Assembly (NCBI GenBank): GCA_001179505.1
Contig: CDMY01000336.1
Span: forward strand, 62,001 to 126,000
Reading direction: 5' to 3'
Source: Vitrella brassicaformis
Taxonomy: Eukaryota; Sar; Vitrellaceae
Length of the DNA: 64,000 nt
Every line of letters begins with the position of its first letter. Within the stretch, counting starts at the first letter, position 1. Positions 1-11,771 of the stretch are shown in pieces. The notes below the pieces were generated by a model. It made no database searches. It saw nothing but the letters and a program-made list of their open reading frames with translations, and had not been told where the DNA came from. The position numbers were made by a program, and so were the translations under genes.

Positions 1-23
1 TGTGGGTGTATGTGTGTGTTCAG

Positions 24-3000
24 GTGGCCCCCGGCGCTCAGGACGCCATGCGTCGTGCGTGCGAGCTGCTGGGCGTGCAGCCCGCCGCACTCGAGGAGAC
101 CCTCTGCTACAGACTCATCAGAACCAAAACCGAGAACTACATGTCAGTCAGTAGACAGACAGACAGACAACACAGAAGGAGGGGAAATGAGAGAGCAGGG
201 CGTCGACTCACATCCATTTGTGTGTGTGCAGGAAGCCGTTGAACATCCACGAGGCCGAGGACGCCCGTGACGCGTTGGCTCGGGCGTTGTACGGTTCGCT
301 GTTCCTGCGGATCGTCCACCGCACCAACATCTCCATCGGCTACAACGACTCGGTCAAACTCATGTAAGCTCGGCCGACCATCAAAACACACACGCGCACA
401 CGCAGACGAGGACGGGGCGGGGCAGGGCAGGGCGGGAATCACTCTCTCTGTCTGTGTGTGTATGTCTCTTGTGTGTGCAGGTGCGGCGTGTTGGACATCT
501 TTGGGTTTGAGTGTTTCAAGCTCAACTCGTTCGAGCAGATCTGCATCAACTTCACAAACGAACGGTGTGCACACTGCACCCACCCCCATCCATCCATTCA
601 TCCATCCCCACGTGTCAATCAATGTGCTGGCTGCCGTCTGTCTTTGCCTGCCATGGATGGATGGTATGTGTGGCTTTGCCTGCAGTCTTCAGCATTTCTT
701 CAACACGTTCGTGTTCAAGTGCGAGGAGGAGCTCTACCGCAAGGAGAACATCCCATGGGACCCGCTGGACTTCCCCGACAACCAGGACTGCGTCGACACG
801 CTGCAGGAAAGACGGACGGTACGTGTCGTACGGTCAGCCACACAGCTCAGCTCAGCTACTCACTCACTCACCGAACGACAAACCAACATGGAGACGAGAT
901 GCACGTCACATGCAAATGTGTTTGTGTGTGTTGTGTGTGGATCCTGACAGGGTATCTTCTCGATGCTGGACGAGGAGTGCATGGTGCCTCAGGGGTCAGA
1001 CAGGGGCTTCTGCAACAAAATCATCAAACAACACGCAAGTGAGTCGAGTCGAGCCGCTCACACAGCACACACACACACACACTCTCTCTCTCTCCCTGCG
1101 TCCACTCCACTCATTTTTCCATCAGAGAACCCGCGATTCGGCATCATCAAGACGGAGCCCTCGTGGTTCACGGTCAACCACTTCGCCGGCCCCGTGCACT
1201 ACTGCAGCGACAGCTTCCTCGACAAGAACAAGGACCACCTCTCAACCGACGTCCAGGAGTGCATCAAGACCTCCAACAACCCATTCGTCGCCTCACTGTT
1301 CAGGTAACCAACAGAACTGACAGACGGAGGGAGGGAGAGAGGGAGAGGGACACACCATACCATCGTCGCGTTCATTCGATGGGTGGACGTATGTCTGTCT
1401 GTCAGGGAGCACCTGCATCGGGGGGAGGTCGACGAGGGCTCCTCGTCGTCCAGCGGCAGGGGGGCACCCGAACCGGCAAAAAAGTGAGACGACGAAGCAA
1501 TAGAGAGGGAGAGAGGGAGGGACATACGCGCACCGCATCGCAGCACACATCAATGGGCTCGTGTGGATGGATGTGATATGTATGGTGTGCAGGCGTGGCA
1601 TCAAGCGTCCGGTGACAGTGTCGTCGGAGTTCCGCGATCAGCTCAACGACCTCATGAACAAGATCGACACCACCGAGCCGCACTTCATCAGGTGGGCACT
1701 GCACTGCACCAAACCCACCTCACCTGAATGCCGTGGGGGGACCCATACGAAGGAATGGTGTGAACCTCTGATCTCTCTGCTGTTGGCCGTGTGGTGCAGG
1801 TGCATCAAGCCGAACCCCCAGAATGCGCCCGACGACTTCCACAGGCTCAGCGTCACGGAGCAGCTCAGGTGAGGGAGGTGCCACTGACCGACTGACACGG
1901 ACAGACAGACAGGGACAGTGGGACTGGAGGTGTGAGTGTGTGTGTGTGTGTGTGTGCAGGTACGGCGGCGTGTTGCAGGCGGTGCAGGTGAGCCGTGCGG
2001 GCTACCCGGTGCGCTTCCCACACCGAGACTGCTTCGACGACTACAAAGTCCTCGCCAAACATGCGGTCGGTTAGCACACATCATACCAGCAGATACACAC
2101 ACACAAGCAGCAGGGACAACAGACGCCCTTCCTTGTTTCTCCCTCTCTCTGTCAGATGCTGCGCTCGCTGACGGCCGACATGGACGCCCGCACTCGTGCG
2201 CACAAGCTGCTGGAGCACCTGGAGGAAGACCTCCCAATCCCCAAAGTCCAGCACTCGGCCTACAGCTGGGCAGTCGGCAAGACGCTATGCTTCCTCAAGT
2301 ATACACACAGACAGACAGACAGACAGACAAAGAGAGACCCAATACCCTTTCTCGTACCCGTTGATTGCAGGCAGGAGGCGTTTGAGGCGCTGCAGAGTGC
2401 GCGTCTGAAGCTGCGTTCGGCGTGTGCCGTCAAGATCCAGGCGGTGTTCAAGGGCCGCCGGGAGCGGCGGTCCTACGTCTACCTGCAGTGCTGCGTCCTG
2501 CAGATCCAGGCGCTCATGCGCGGCAAGATCGCACGGATGGAGGCGCAGAGGAGGCGGCAGGACAGGGCCGTGCGGGTGATCCAGAGGGTCGCCAGGGGGT
2601 TCGTCCAACGAATCAGATACCAGCGGTGAGATGAGCGGCCCTGCTCCACCAAGACAGACAGACAGACAGAAAATGGTGTGGTGTCCGTTGTGTGCAGCAC
2701 CTTGTTCAAGATCGTGTTGATTCAGTCGTGGTGGCGCGGCATCAAAGGCCGCGAGCTCGCCGCCAACTGGAGGGTCCACTGCGCCGCGTCCGTCATCCAG
2801 GCCTCCTGGAAGATGAGCAAGCAGCGTGCCCACTACGTCCAGCTGCGGGCGGCCGCGTGTGTGTTCCAACGTCGGTGGCGCGTCAAGGCGGCCAAGCGGC
2901 AGCTGAGGCGGCTCCGCCAGGAGGCCAAGGAGGTCGGCAACCTGCTGGTGCGCATCCAGGCCCTCATGCAGGAGAACGCCGACCTCAAACAGACCAAATC

Positions 3001-6000
3001 GGACGTAAGGCAGTGGGTGGGGGCCATGGACGGGACGCACTGACACACAGACCAATCCAATCGCTGTTGTCTGTGTGTTGATTGATTGATAACTGGATGG
3101 ATGGTGTGTTCAGATGGAGGTTCACGCGCTGCAGCGTGAGGACCACCTGCGCCATCTGGTGGATCGCATCTCGCACTTGGAGGGATCCATCCGCGACAAG
3201 GAGGACGTCATCCGCCAGAAGGACAGAGAGCTCGAGGAGCAGTACACACGAGCCACACACAGACCACGCATCGTCGACCAACCACCCCAGCCACCAGCAG
3301 CCCCACCAGCAGCCGCACCAGCGGCGGTAGAGGAGACCCCCGTCCACGCCCCCTCCCCGGCAGTCGACGCACTCCACCCCTCCCCGCCCGAGCACACCAC
3401 ACCCCCCACACGCGATCGCACCGACGCAGAGGCCGCTGTAGCCGACCAGCACCCTGCACACGCTCATGCCCCCGCCCATGTGCACACGCCGCCCCGCGCG
3501 GTCACCGTCAGTCGAGGGACCGATGCGGAGGTGCAGCACGACGGGCATTCGCTGGGTTTGGGCTCGGGTGGTGGGCGTGAGGTGCGGCGCAAGTCATCAG
3601 GGGCTGGCAGTGGGGCCGGTGGGACGCCCCAGAAGAGCACCCCCCGCCCTGTCAGCCACGTGGCCACGCAGTCATCGAGCGCAACAGCGGTGCCGGTGCC
3701 CAACGCCGTGGCGCCGCACCATCACAACCTGCAAGAAGTGGTCAGTCAGGGAGTGCACCGAGCGACCACACAGACAGACAGACCAGCCTGTTCGTGTCTG
3801 TGTGTGTGCTTGGATTGCATTGCAGATAGAGCGTGTTCGTGCGGAGGTAGCCGAGGAGATGCAGCGTGAGGCGTCCCATGCGGCCGACAAGCACCGGGTC
3901 CAGAGGGCCGAGCTCGAGACGGAGAACGCCGACCTCAAGCAGCAGCTGGCGGCGGAGCAGCAGGAGCTCAAACAGCTCCAGTCGCGGTACCACCACCTGC
4001 TCATGAGCTCCGTCGGGTCGTCCACGTCAAACCCCCATAATCTGGTCCAGGCCACACACAGCAGCCAAAGCCACCTCCACAACGGGCCCGTCTCGCCCGA
4101 CCCGCCGCACATCAACGGTGTGGTGGCCACTCCCCCCTCTCAATCGAGCCGCGACAACGTCATGATGGAGGACGGCCTGACTTCGCGGCACAACGTCGAG
4201 TCGCCAGTGCAGCCGTCGGCGCAGGCGAGGCAGGGGGCGGTGGTGCTGCCCTTCTGGTCGTCGGACACACGCTCGGACATTCTGCTCGTTGGCGCGCCGG
4301 GAGCCGGCAAAACACAGCTGCTCGAGAGCCTCTTTGAAAAGGTCGGTCCGTAGCCAGCCATGGCTGGAGAGAGAGAGAGAGAGAGAGGGAGAGAGAGGGG
4401 GAGGGAGGGGAGAGAGAGGGAGGTGGTGGCAATGAGAGCACGGCTCTGAATGTGTGTTGTGGGACGTCCAGATGGGCGACACGGCGAATCTGGATAGGCT
4501 GCGTCGTGAGCGTTTCACGACGGACCCGACGGTGACTTTGGTGTACTTCAACGTCACGATGGACGGCTACGCCTTCCGCATCCTCGACTGCCCGGCCTCC
4601 GACTTCATGGGCGACCCCTACGAGTCCATCATCAAGCCGCAGTTCAGGCGCAGCAGGTGGGCCGTCATCCTCTACGACATGTCAAAGCTAGACACCTACC
4701 AGGCCGCCGTCAGAGCACTCGATGAGGTAGGTAGAGACGTCAGGTGGCAGGGGACAAGGGGAGAAGGAGTGGATCGATGGATGGATGGATGTGGTGGTCG
4801 ACTCAGGCGCGGCACTCCGGCGTCAACTTCCTGCTCTTCGGCAACAAGTGGTCACACAAAAACGAAAACGCCTCCATCGAGGTAGGTACCGTACCTGCGC
4901 TGCTGGTAGCAACATTGCCTGGCACCCACACACAGCACAGAAACCCATGTGTGCGTCCTCCTGTCGCTGCGGTGCATTGGGTCACGTGACGCAGGTGGAT
5001 CTCTACGAGGCCAAGGACAAGGCCGCGTCGGGTCTGGGGCTCAGCGTGGAGAGCGACGATCTGTCCGACGCCTTCCACCCCATCATAGGCGACCTCAAGA
5101 CGGAGGCCCGACACACCGGCATGTACTCGCGCGTCAACAACACGAACACGCCGCAGCCGAACTACTACCGGGCCGCCAACAAGCCCCCTATCGGCCCCTC
5201 GTCAGCCACCGCACCGAGGCGGTCCACACCTGCCAGGCTCCACCCCCCACACACCGTACGCTACGCGACGCATCACAGAGATGGAGATCCTGTCACTCAA
5301 TTCATCAGTCCATGTGTGTGGTTGTGGGTGTGGTTGTGGGTGTGGGTATGGTTGGCTGCACAGCGTCTGACGGCCAACCCGGGGAACCGTTCTCGCCTGG
5401 CGACGACGCTGGAGAACATGCGGTCGTGGTTCAGAGGAGAGGAGCCCAAGAGAGCAGTCGGCAACACCTCGCAGGTACCCTTGGACGGAGGCCAACCCTG
5501 CAGGCACTGTTTCACTCTATGCCTGTGTCCCTCCCTGTCTGTCTGTATCTGTCTGTCTGTCTGTCTGTCTGCAGCTGTTGGTTCCCTCATTGTATGCGCC
5601 TGAGTCCAAGAGGCCTCCGCCCTCCAAGAAGGGCGACCACTCGGCCGACGTTATGCCCGTCCAACAAATAGAGGTCAGACAGACAGACAGACAGACGAAC
5701 AGACAGGTGGTGCGGTGCATGGGATGTGCACTTGTCTAGTTCCACCTGCCTGTGTTTTTGCGATGTGTGTGTGTGCGTGTGTGTGTGTGTGTGTGTGTTT
5801 AGCTCAAGTCGCCCAGCGGTCAGGCGAGCGCGGTGACGTGTCTGGCGCTGGGCCGGGAGCGCAAGAAGAAGCCCTACTTCTTCCTAGCTATCGGCACCAA
5901 GGAGGGACAAATCACCGTGTACAGGTCAGAGCCGCCCCCCCCCCCCCNNNNNNNNNNNNNNNNNNNNNNNNNNNNNNNNNNNNNNNNNNNNNNNNNNNNN

Positions 6001-8076
6001 NNNNNNNNNNNNNNNNNNNNNNNNNNNNNNNNNNNNNNNNNNNNNNNNNNNNNNNNNNNNNNNNNNNNNNNNNNNNNNNNNNNNNNNNNNNNNNNNNNNN
6101 NNNNNNNNNNNNNNNNNNNNNNNNNNNNNNNNNNNNNNNNNNNNNNNNNNNNNNNNNNNNNNNNNNNNNNNNNNNNNNNNNNNNNNNNNNNNNNNNNNNN
6201 NNNNNNNNNNNNNNNNNNNNNNNNNNNNNNNNNNNNNNNNNNNNNNNCACTCTCGTCAATCACATGCCAAACTATGCTCTGTGTGTGGTGTGTGAGCAGG
6301 GTGTATCGCACCCCTCTGGAGAGGGACTTGCTGCGTCGGCATCAGTCGTTCGGCGCCGAGTACAACACCGTCTCGCCCGACGAGCTGTCCGACGCTGATC
6401 GCACTGCCGGAGAGGCCGAGTTCCACATCGACCTGGTGCGGTGCCAAAGACACTCAGGAGATGGGAAGATGATCTGTGTGGTGTGGTGTGGTTGGCAGGT
6501 TGGTCACAAGCGAGCGGTGACGTCCTTGCGGTTCAGCCCGCTGGAGGACTTCATCTTCTCCACCTCCATAGACAAGTCCACTCGGTTCTTCGACCCTGAC
6601 ACCGGTAGGTACCCGGGCCGCGCCATCCACCCACAATCATGGGCCGACAGGACAGAATCAGGACGCCATGCCTCTTGTGTTGTGTTGTGTTGTGTGGCTG
6701 TGGCTGTGGCTATGGCTGTCGCGTGTGTGTGTGTGTGTGTGACATGGCCAGGTGAGTGTCTGAAGGTGTTTGCGGACGGCACCCCCGCCCTGACAGCGGC
6801 CTTCCTGCCCCTCAACCTCAACGTCATCATCATTGCCAACACCAACTCGGTGCTCAGACTCGTCAACGCAACCAACGGCGGGGTCATCCAGAAACTCAAG
6901 GTCCGTCAGTGGGACAGGGCGGCTGTGTGCATCGCATCCTCACCCACGAGTGTGGTGGGAGGAATGGAATGGAATCGGTGTGTTTGTGTGCATGGATGGA
7001 TGGATGGATGTGTGTGCAGTTTGACACTGAGGTTCGGGCGATGCAGTTCGACGACACGAGCTGCTTCTGCTTCGCCGGCACCAAGAACGGCGTCATCCAC
7101 GTCCTCGAGGCCACCGACTCGTCCACCCTCAAATTCAAATTCAAACAGGCCCTCTCCAACAGAAACAGGGTCAGTCAGCCAGTGGGTGGACACACACACA
7201 CTCACACACACACACACACCGACACAGGACAGCTTCTCCATGTGGAATGGCTGTGCGTGTGTGTGTGTAGGCGGCGATAACGTGCATAAACTACGTGAGT
7301 TCGACGACGCCCGAGCGCAACCCCTACATCCTGGTCAACTCGTGCGACAACTTCGTCTCCATCGTCGACTGCATCTACGGGGAGCCATCCGTACTCACCA
7401 ACCTCACCGTCAGACACAGAGTCAAGGTACGTACGGACGTGTCGGTGGTGCTGTCGCGGCGACAGACACCACCCACCACACCGACCCCCGCACATCCATG
7501 GCCATACCCCTCCCCTGTGGGGTGTCTGTCTGGTGTGTCTGTCAGGTTGCGCATTCCCTGCTGCCGATCGGTAGCTGCTACTCGGGTGCGGGGGGAGGTT
7601 TTGTCGTCTCGGGATCGGAGGACAAGGAGGTGGGCGAGGGAGTGGGGAGTGGGGTGGGTTCAGCAAAGGGGGAGAGGGCGGGAGGGAGGGAGGTGCGACG
7701 TCATTGATGCGGCTGCCCGCCTCCCTGCCTGGCTGGCTGGCTGCATGGCTGGTTGTCTGTGTTGTTTGTTCAGGTGTATTTGTATTCCCTCGACCCGCAC
7801 AACAACTATCGGCTGCAGAACCTAGCCCATGTGCACCAGGTACTCACTTACATCCCTTCATCACACACACACATAGAGAGATAGATGCCATCCCTGCAGA
7901 CACACACACGCCTTGATTGATTATGGTGTGTTGTTCGTGCCGTCCGTCCACATGGCGTGCAGGCTCCTGTGTTGGCGGTGGCCAGCAATTTTGTCGACAC
8001 TCTTCTCATCTCTGGGGACTCTGCCGGGGTGGTCTTCCTCTGGAGACGACTCGAGTACACCGAGGGCGGCAACTGA
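24..8076 (+). CDS. MyoF-type unconventional myosin (3' part): motor, IQ, coiled coil, GTPase-like domain, WD40
   Basis: The 5' end lies outside the window. About 27 exons join in frame: 24-138, 232-363, 481-564, 686-818, 951-1038, 1126-1303, 1406-1483, 1593-1691, 1800-1868, 1960-2065, 2156-2298, 2371-2625, 2698-3004, 3114-3740, 3826-4341, 4472-4726, 4807-4881, 4995-5255, 5364-5474, 5575-5673, 5803-~5923, gap, 6300-6435, 6499-6604, 6752-6900, 7020-7169, 7271-7426, 7546-7629, 7774-7839, 7963-8076. Order: second half of the myosin motor (LDIFGFECF relay region, TEPHFIRCIKPN, up to the converter), IQ motifs (about 2400-2900), coiled coil (2900-3250 and 3830-3990), a Pro/Ala-rich linker, a P-loop domain (4255-5100), then WD40 repeats to TGA 8074-8076. 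A WD40-tailed motor is the architecture of apicomplexan MyoF, an actin motor for vesicle and apicoplast positioning. The motor P-loop is upstream of the window. At least part of one WD40 exon is in the N gap. Confidence 0.88.
4255..5100 (+). other. P-loop GTPase-like domain inside the myosin tail
   Basis: Exons 3826-4341 (end), 4472-4726, 4807-4881 and 4995-5255 (start) encode a Ras/Rab-like fold. The G1/Walker A motif GAPGAGKT is at 4291-4314. A beta-strand pair follows ([19 protein letters not shown]), where DCPA at 4586-4597 sits at the DxxG (G3) position with Ala for Gly. Then WAVILYDMS resembles the strand before G4, and FLLFGNKWS (NK at 4843-4848) sits at the NKxD position with Ser for Asp. 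So the phosphate-binding loop is intact while the switch II Gly and the guanine-specificity Asp are replaced. It is either a degenerate (pseudo)GTPase or a nucleotide-binding regulatory module of the motor. Placement between coiled coil and WD40 is read directly from continuous exons. Confidence 0.65.
5948..6247. other. Assembly gap (300 N)
   Basis: Exactly 300 N follow a poly-C run, inside the WD40 part of the myosin gene. The flanking exons end in ITVYR and start with VYRTPLERD, so an intron and possibly one short exon are missing. Confidence 0.99.
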
Positions 8077-9129
8077 CAACACACACACGCATAAATAGGA
8101 TGGGCGATTGTACTGGGACGACTGGAATGGACGGCTGGACGCCGTAGCCAATCCACCCTCTCTCCCTCCCTCCCTCCCTCCCTCTGTGTCCATGTGCACC
8201 ACTCAGCCACGCCATGTTCTTTATTTCTTCATCCCTTCTTGTGTGTGACATATATATGATACGATATCTATGATGTGTGTGGGGGGGGTGGCGCGTGCCG
8301 TGCGTAAGGGAGGGATTCTTTTATTTATGTGCCTGCCAGTGAGTGAGTGACTGAGTGAGTGACTGAATGAATGGATGGATGAGTGCGTTGCGCTGCAATG
8401 CACTCGACACGGCGTCATTTTTGTTTCTTTCTTTCTGTGAATGGTAGTGGTACGGACGGGGCGGGACGGACAGCGCGCCTTCCTTCCTTGACGTGTGTAC
8501 ATTCATTCCTTGATGCCTTCCTTCATGGTGCGAAGCGTTTCGTGTAATGGGGGGGGGAGAGGGGAGGGAGGGGGGGAGGGTGAGTGTATAAAAGACTGTC
8601 TGGCTGGCTGTCTGTCTGTCTTGTCTGTCTGGGTGTCAGTCATGGTTCCTCTGCCAGTGGGTGTGTGTGGGTCCACGTGGTGTATTGCTGATTGATTGAT
8701 GCGTGTGCTGTGCGTGGGAGTGTGAGAGAGTGTGTATGAAATGAAGACACCTGACCTGTATGCTATGGCTGGCTACCACTGACAATCAATTTGCCTCCAT
8801 GATGACGACATAACATGACACCAATCCATCCATTGATTTGTCCACCGCTCACCTCACCAAACATTGATTTCTCCACCCCCACCATTTGTTTGGTCGCGCT
8901 GGGGCTTCTGGAGGTCGGCTGGGTGATACTGGGGCGGCACCGCGGTTCTCATGCCGCCCCAATATCACCCAGGCGGATTTCAAGAAGCCCCACCGCTCAC
9001 CCAGTGAATCGTCAGACACTCAATTCACCCTCACCGCCAAGCGTAAGTCTATTCACACCCCACCCCATCCGCGTCACCCGTCCCATACACCCACCCCTCT
9101 AGTACCCCCCCTCCCCTTTCGGCAGTTGG
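8077..9129. other. Intergenic, low complexity with a long hairpin
   Basis: No gene is seen. The stretch has TG/GA-rich tracts, poly-G runs (about 8281 and 8550-8580), a GTATAAAAG box at about 8585 and the imperfect hairpin at 8900-8992 listed separately. The first part should hold the 3' UTR of the myosin gene. Confidence 0.6.
8900..8992. repeat. Long imperfect inverted repeat (hairpin)
   Basis: The left arm (about 8900-8939) begins GGGGCTTCT and ends CTGGGGCGGCA. The right arm (about 8951-8992) is its reverse complement apart from a few mismatches and one indel. The loop is about 11 nt. The inner arms GGGTGATAxTGGGGCGGCA match over 18 of 19 bases. It is not within any exon I can see. Confidence 0.75.
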
Positions 9130-9731
9130 TCATGCGTCTGCACTGGCACCTTTCGCGTCTTGCCGCTCGCCCCGCATGGTGGCTGGCGGTGGCTGGTTCA
9201 TCAGCACCAGCGACATCGTCCGCCCGTCATGAGCCTCAACAGACGCATCGCGAAGGAACTCCGGACGCTCCACAGCAGCGGCAGAAGATGATGCACCAGC
9301 CGCAGTACCAGCGTCATTCACAGCTGCCGGTTGGGCAGCAGCAGCAGCAGCGGCAGCAGGAGGGGAGGGCTGTGGTGCCACCGACGGGTGCTGTTTGTGT
9401 GTGGGGGATGGGAGGGAGGAGTCGCCGACCTGGTGCTGTAGCAGGAGGGATGCCAGCTGTTCGGGCGTGTGGTTGGAGTTGGGCATGAAGACGCCTTCCG
9501 GTAGGCCGTGGTGCCGCTTGCATATCTTCTTGAGGCGGGAGGCGATGAAGAACATCTTCTTCCGCTTCGCCTCGCTCAGGTACGACATGTCTGAACCAAC
9601 GAACCAATCAGACAACGCATCAGCGGAGTCAGAGAAGGCTTTCTGACAAAGAGGTTTCTCTCTGCCTGCGATGCGTGAAGGGAGAGCTCACCTGCCGAGA
9701 ACTTCTTGCTTTTCTTGTACTTTGGAGCCAT
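9130..9731 (-). CDS. Small Lys-rich/Gln-Ala-rich protein, unknown
   Basis: Two exons on the minus strand: 9731-9692 and 9590-9130 (TGA). The ATG at 9731 opens MAPKYKKSKKFSAG, and the intron 9691-9591 is GT-AG with phase 1. Product is about 166 aa. It begins with a basic tail, then a basic helical stretch (SEAKRKKMFFIASRLKKICK) and a conserved-looking segment NHTPEQLASLLLQHQ. The rest is a poly-Gln/Ala/Ser linker (CAG/GCA repeats at 9335-9360). The basic N-terminus could be nuclear. It diverges from the cyclin-like gene with only about 170 bp between start codons, so the two probably share a promoter. I do not recognise the family. Confidence 0.6.
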
Positions 9732-9898
9732 CCTGATTCTGAACTCCAGAGCAGCAGCAGCGGTTTCAGGAAGCACTCTGAGCGGCCTGACGAATCGTCG
9801 TGTCCTGACCTTAGTGCGAAACGCATCCCCGCCCTAAGCGAATTCTGATCTTGCATGAGATTCAGGATTTCCAGCTGCAGCTGAGGTTCCTCGCCCGC
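9732..9898. promoter_or_regulatory. Divergent promoter region
   Basis: This is the 167 bp between the start codons of the minus-strand Lys-rich gene and the plus-strand cyclin-like gene. It has no coding signal, no microsatellite of the intron type and no obvious TATA box. Its role as a shared promoter is inferred from position only. Confidence 0.45.
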
Positions 9899-11771
9899 AT
9901 GGCGCCAAAGAAGCGGGTGAGCGCTTCAGGAAAAACAGCACAGAATTCGACATTCATCGTGTCCAACTGTCGCTTCCTCAGGCGGCTGAGGCTCCGGTCG
10001 AGCCCCAGCGCCGCAACGGGCGCGGCTCCAAGAAGGCCCGGCAGCAGCACCTCGCGGCCGCCATAGAGGCTCAGGTGGTGCATGAGCAGCAAGACGAGCT
10101 GGACATCTGCCGTCAGAACGCTTCCCAGCGCGAGAAGGCCTTCCAGAACGGCACTGAGAAGCTCCGGTTCCTCGTGCCCGACTACAATGGCGCGGCGTTG
10201 CTCAGCGGTGCCATGATGAGCCAGTACTCGTCCGCCGTCAAGGCGCACAGCGACCTCGTAAGGCCACATCACATGGATGGCACAGACAGGGCACTGCGGG
10301 CGGGGGAAAACTGCACTGCATGGCTGTTGTGTTGGTGTGTCTGTGCGTCGGATGGCTGCAGGACCGTTTTGCGATGCCGGAGGGTTTCCTGAGTCAGTGC
10401 GGCGAGGAGTTCAAGAAGTTGCGCTCCTTCACCGTGGACCGGATCTTCGCGGCCTGCAGCAGCATGCGCGTGTGCGGGGGGGCACTCGTGGCAAGCGTCC
10501 GGCTGTTCGACTACTACCAATACAAACGTGAGGCGGCACCTGCACACACACACACACACACGTGCCCTCGTGAGAGTGTTTGTTTTGTGCCTGCCTGCCT
10601 GGGTGGCCTCAACAGAGTGGGAGAGCGGTGTGGGCCTGTTTGAGCATAACGTTGTTGCGGTAGACGGCATCGCACACACGAACGCGCCAAGATACGGACA
10701 GAGATGTCCGTGCGCATCTGTGTGTGGTGTGCTGCACTGCGTGTGCCCGTCCATAGGTTGGTTACACGTGTCTGTGGATAGCGTCCAAGTTTGAGAGCGA
10801 CGCGGCGTTGGTCAACGACCTGGTGAGCCTGATGAACCAGGTGCCGTGGGACAAACGGGGCAAGGACTTCACGCCCAACGACTTCCTCAACCTCGAGATA
10901 CACATACAGGGGTAAGGAGGTTGGTGACCGGGGAGGGAGGAAGATGGGCCATGGTGGCATCTCTCTCTCTCTCTCTCTGTGTCTGTCTGTCTGTCTGTGT
11001 GTGTGTGTGTGTGGTGGTTGCAGCGTTGTCGGCATGCGAGTGGCGTTCCCTACCCCGTGTAGCTTCACCGATCGGTTTGCCGAGGCCGGCGGCATTGCCA
11101 TGGACACCAAGGACCACTCCTTCGTGTATTTCCTACAGGTGGGCTGGCTCGGCAACAAACACACACACAGATGCACCCTCTTTGTGCTGTGTGCGCAGGA
11201 ACTGACGTTGACGGACCTCAACTTCTCCAAGTACAAGGCCATCATCATCACGGTAGGTACTCAGACACACAAAGGCTGACTTACACCATTTATCTGGACT
11301 TCTGGCTGTCCTTGTGTGGTCCATCCATCCATCCATCGCCTAAACAGAGCGCTGCTGTGTACATGACCCGCAAGATGTGGCTGCTGATGGAGGGCCAGCC
11401 ACGACACGGCGAGGATAGCTGGGTACACACACCACACCGCATAACACCACACCACACAATACACTCACAGGAGGGCAAAAGAACACACTCATGTTTGTAT
11501 TATGACTCGTGTGCAGACGGACACGTTGGCTCGCGTGACAGGCGTCAGGAAGTCGCAGCTGCGGCACTGCGCCGGCAAGATGGCCGACCTCCTGCGCACC
11601 CTCGGCCGCCCCGACGTAGCCGAGGTGCACATTTGTGCAAAGATCGCACGGATGAACCTGCGAGCCCTCCTGGCTGTGTGTGTATGGCACAAACAGGGGA
11701 TTCAGGATGCCTTCGTGGCCAAGTGGAGCTTGCCGGTCAACTACGCCCTGGCGGCCACACTCTACGACTAG
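9899..11771 (+). CDS. Cyclin-like protein
   Basis: Exons: 9899-9916, 9982-10257, 10362-10527, 10616-10659, 10757-10911, 11024-11138, 11199-11252, 11348-11422, 11517-11771 (TAG). The short exon 10616-10659 restores the frame and completes the cyclin box: YYQYKQWESGVGLFEHNV runs into VGYTCLWIASKFES, the cyclin helix signature. The second cyclin fold is suggested by FLQELTLTDLNFSKYK followed by SAAVYMTRKMW. The N-terminus is basic (MAPKKR, RRNGRGSKKARQQ), likely nuclear. Cyclins activate CDKs. The subfamily is not clear; the two-fold layout resembles A/B-type mitotic cyclins, but the first half is divergent. An upstream in-frame ATG at 9854 would add 15 residues. Confidence 0.75.

Noticed and set aside
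10514-11251. Minus-strand open frame opposite the cyclin-like gene
   Set aside because: It spans both exons and microsatellite introns of the cyclin gene on the other strand and shows no domain.
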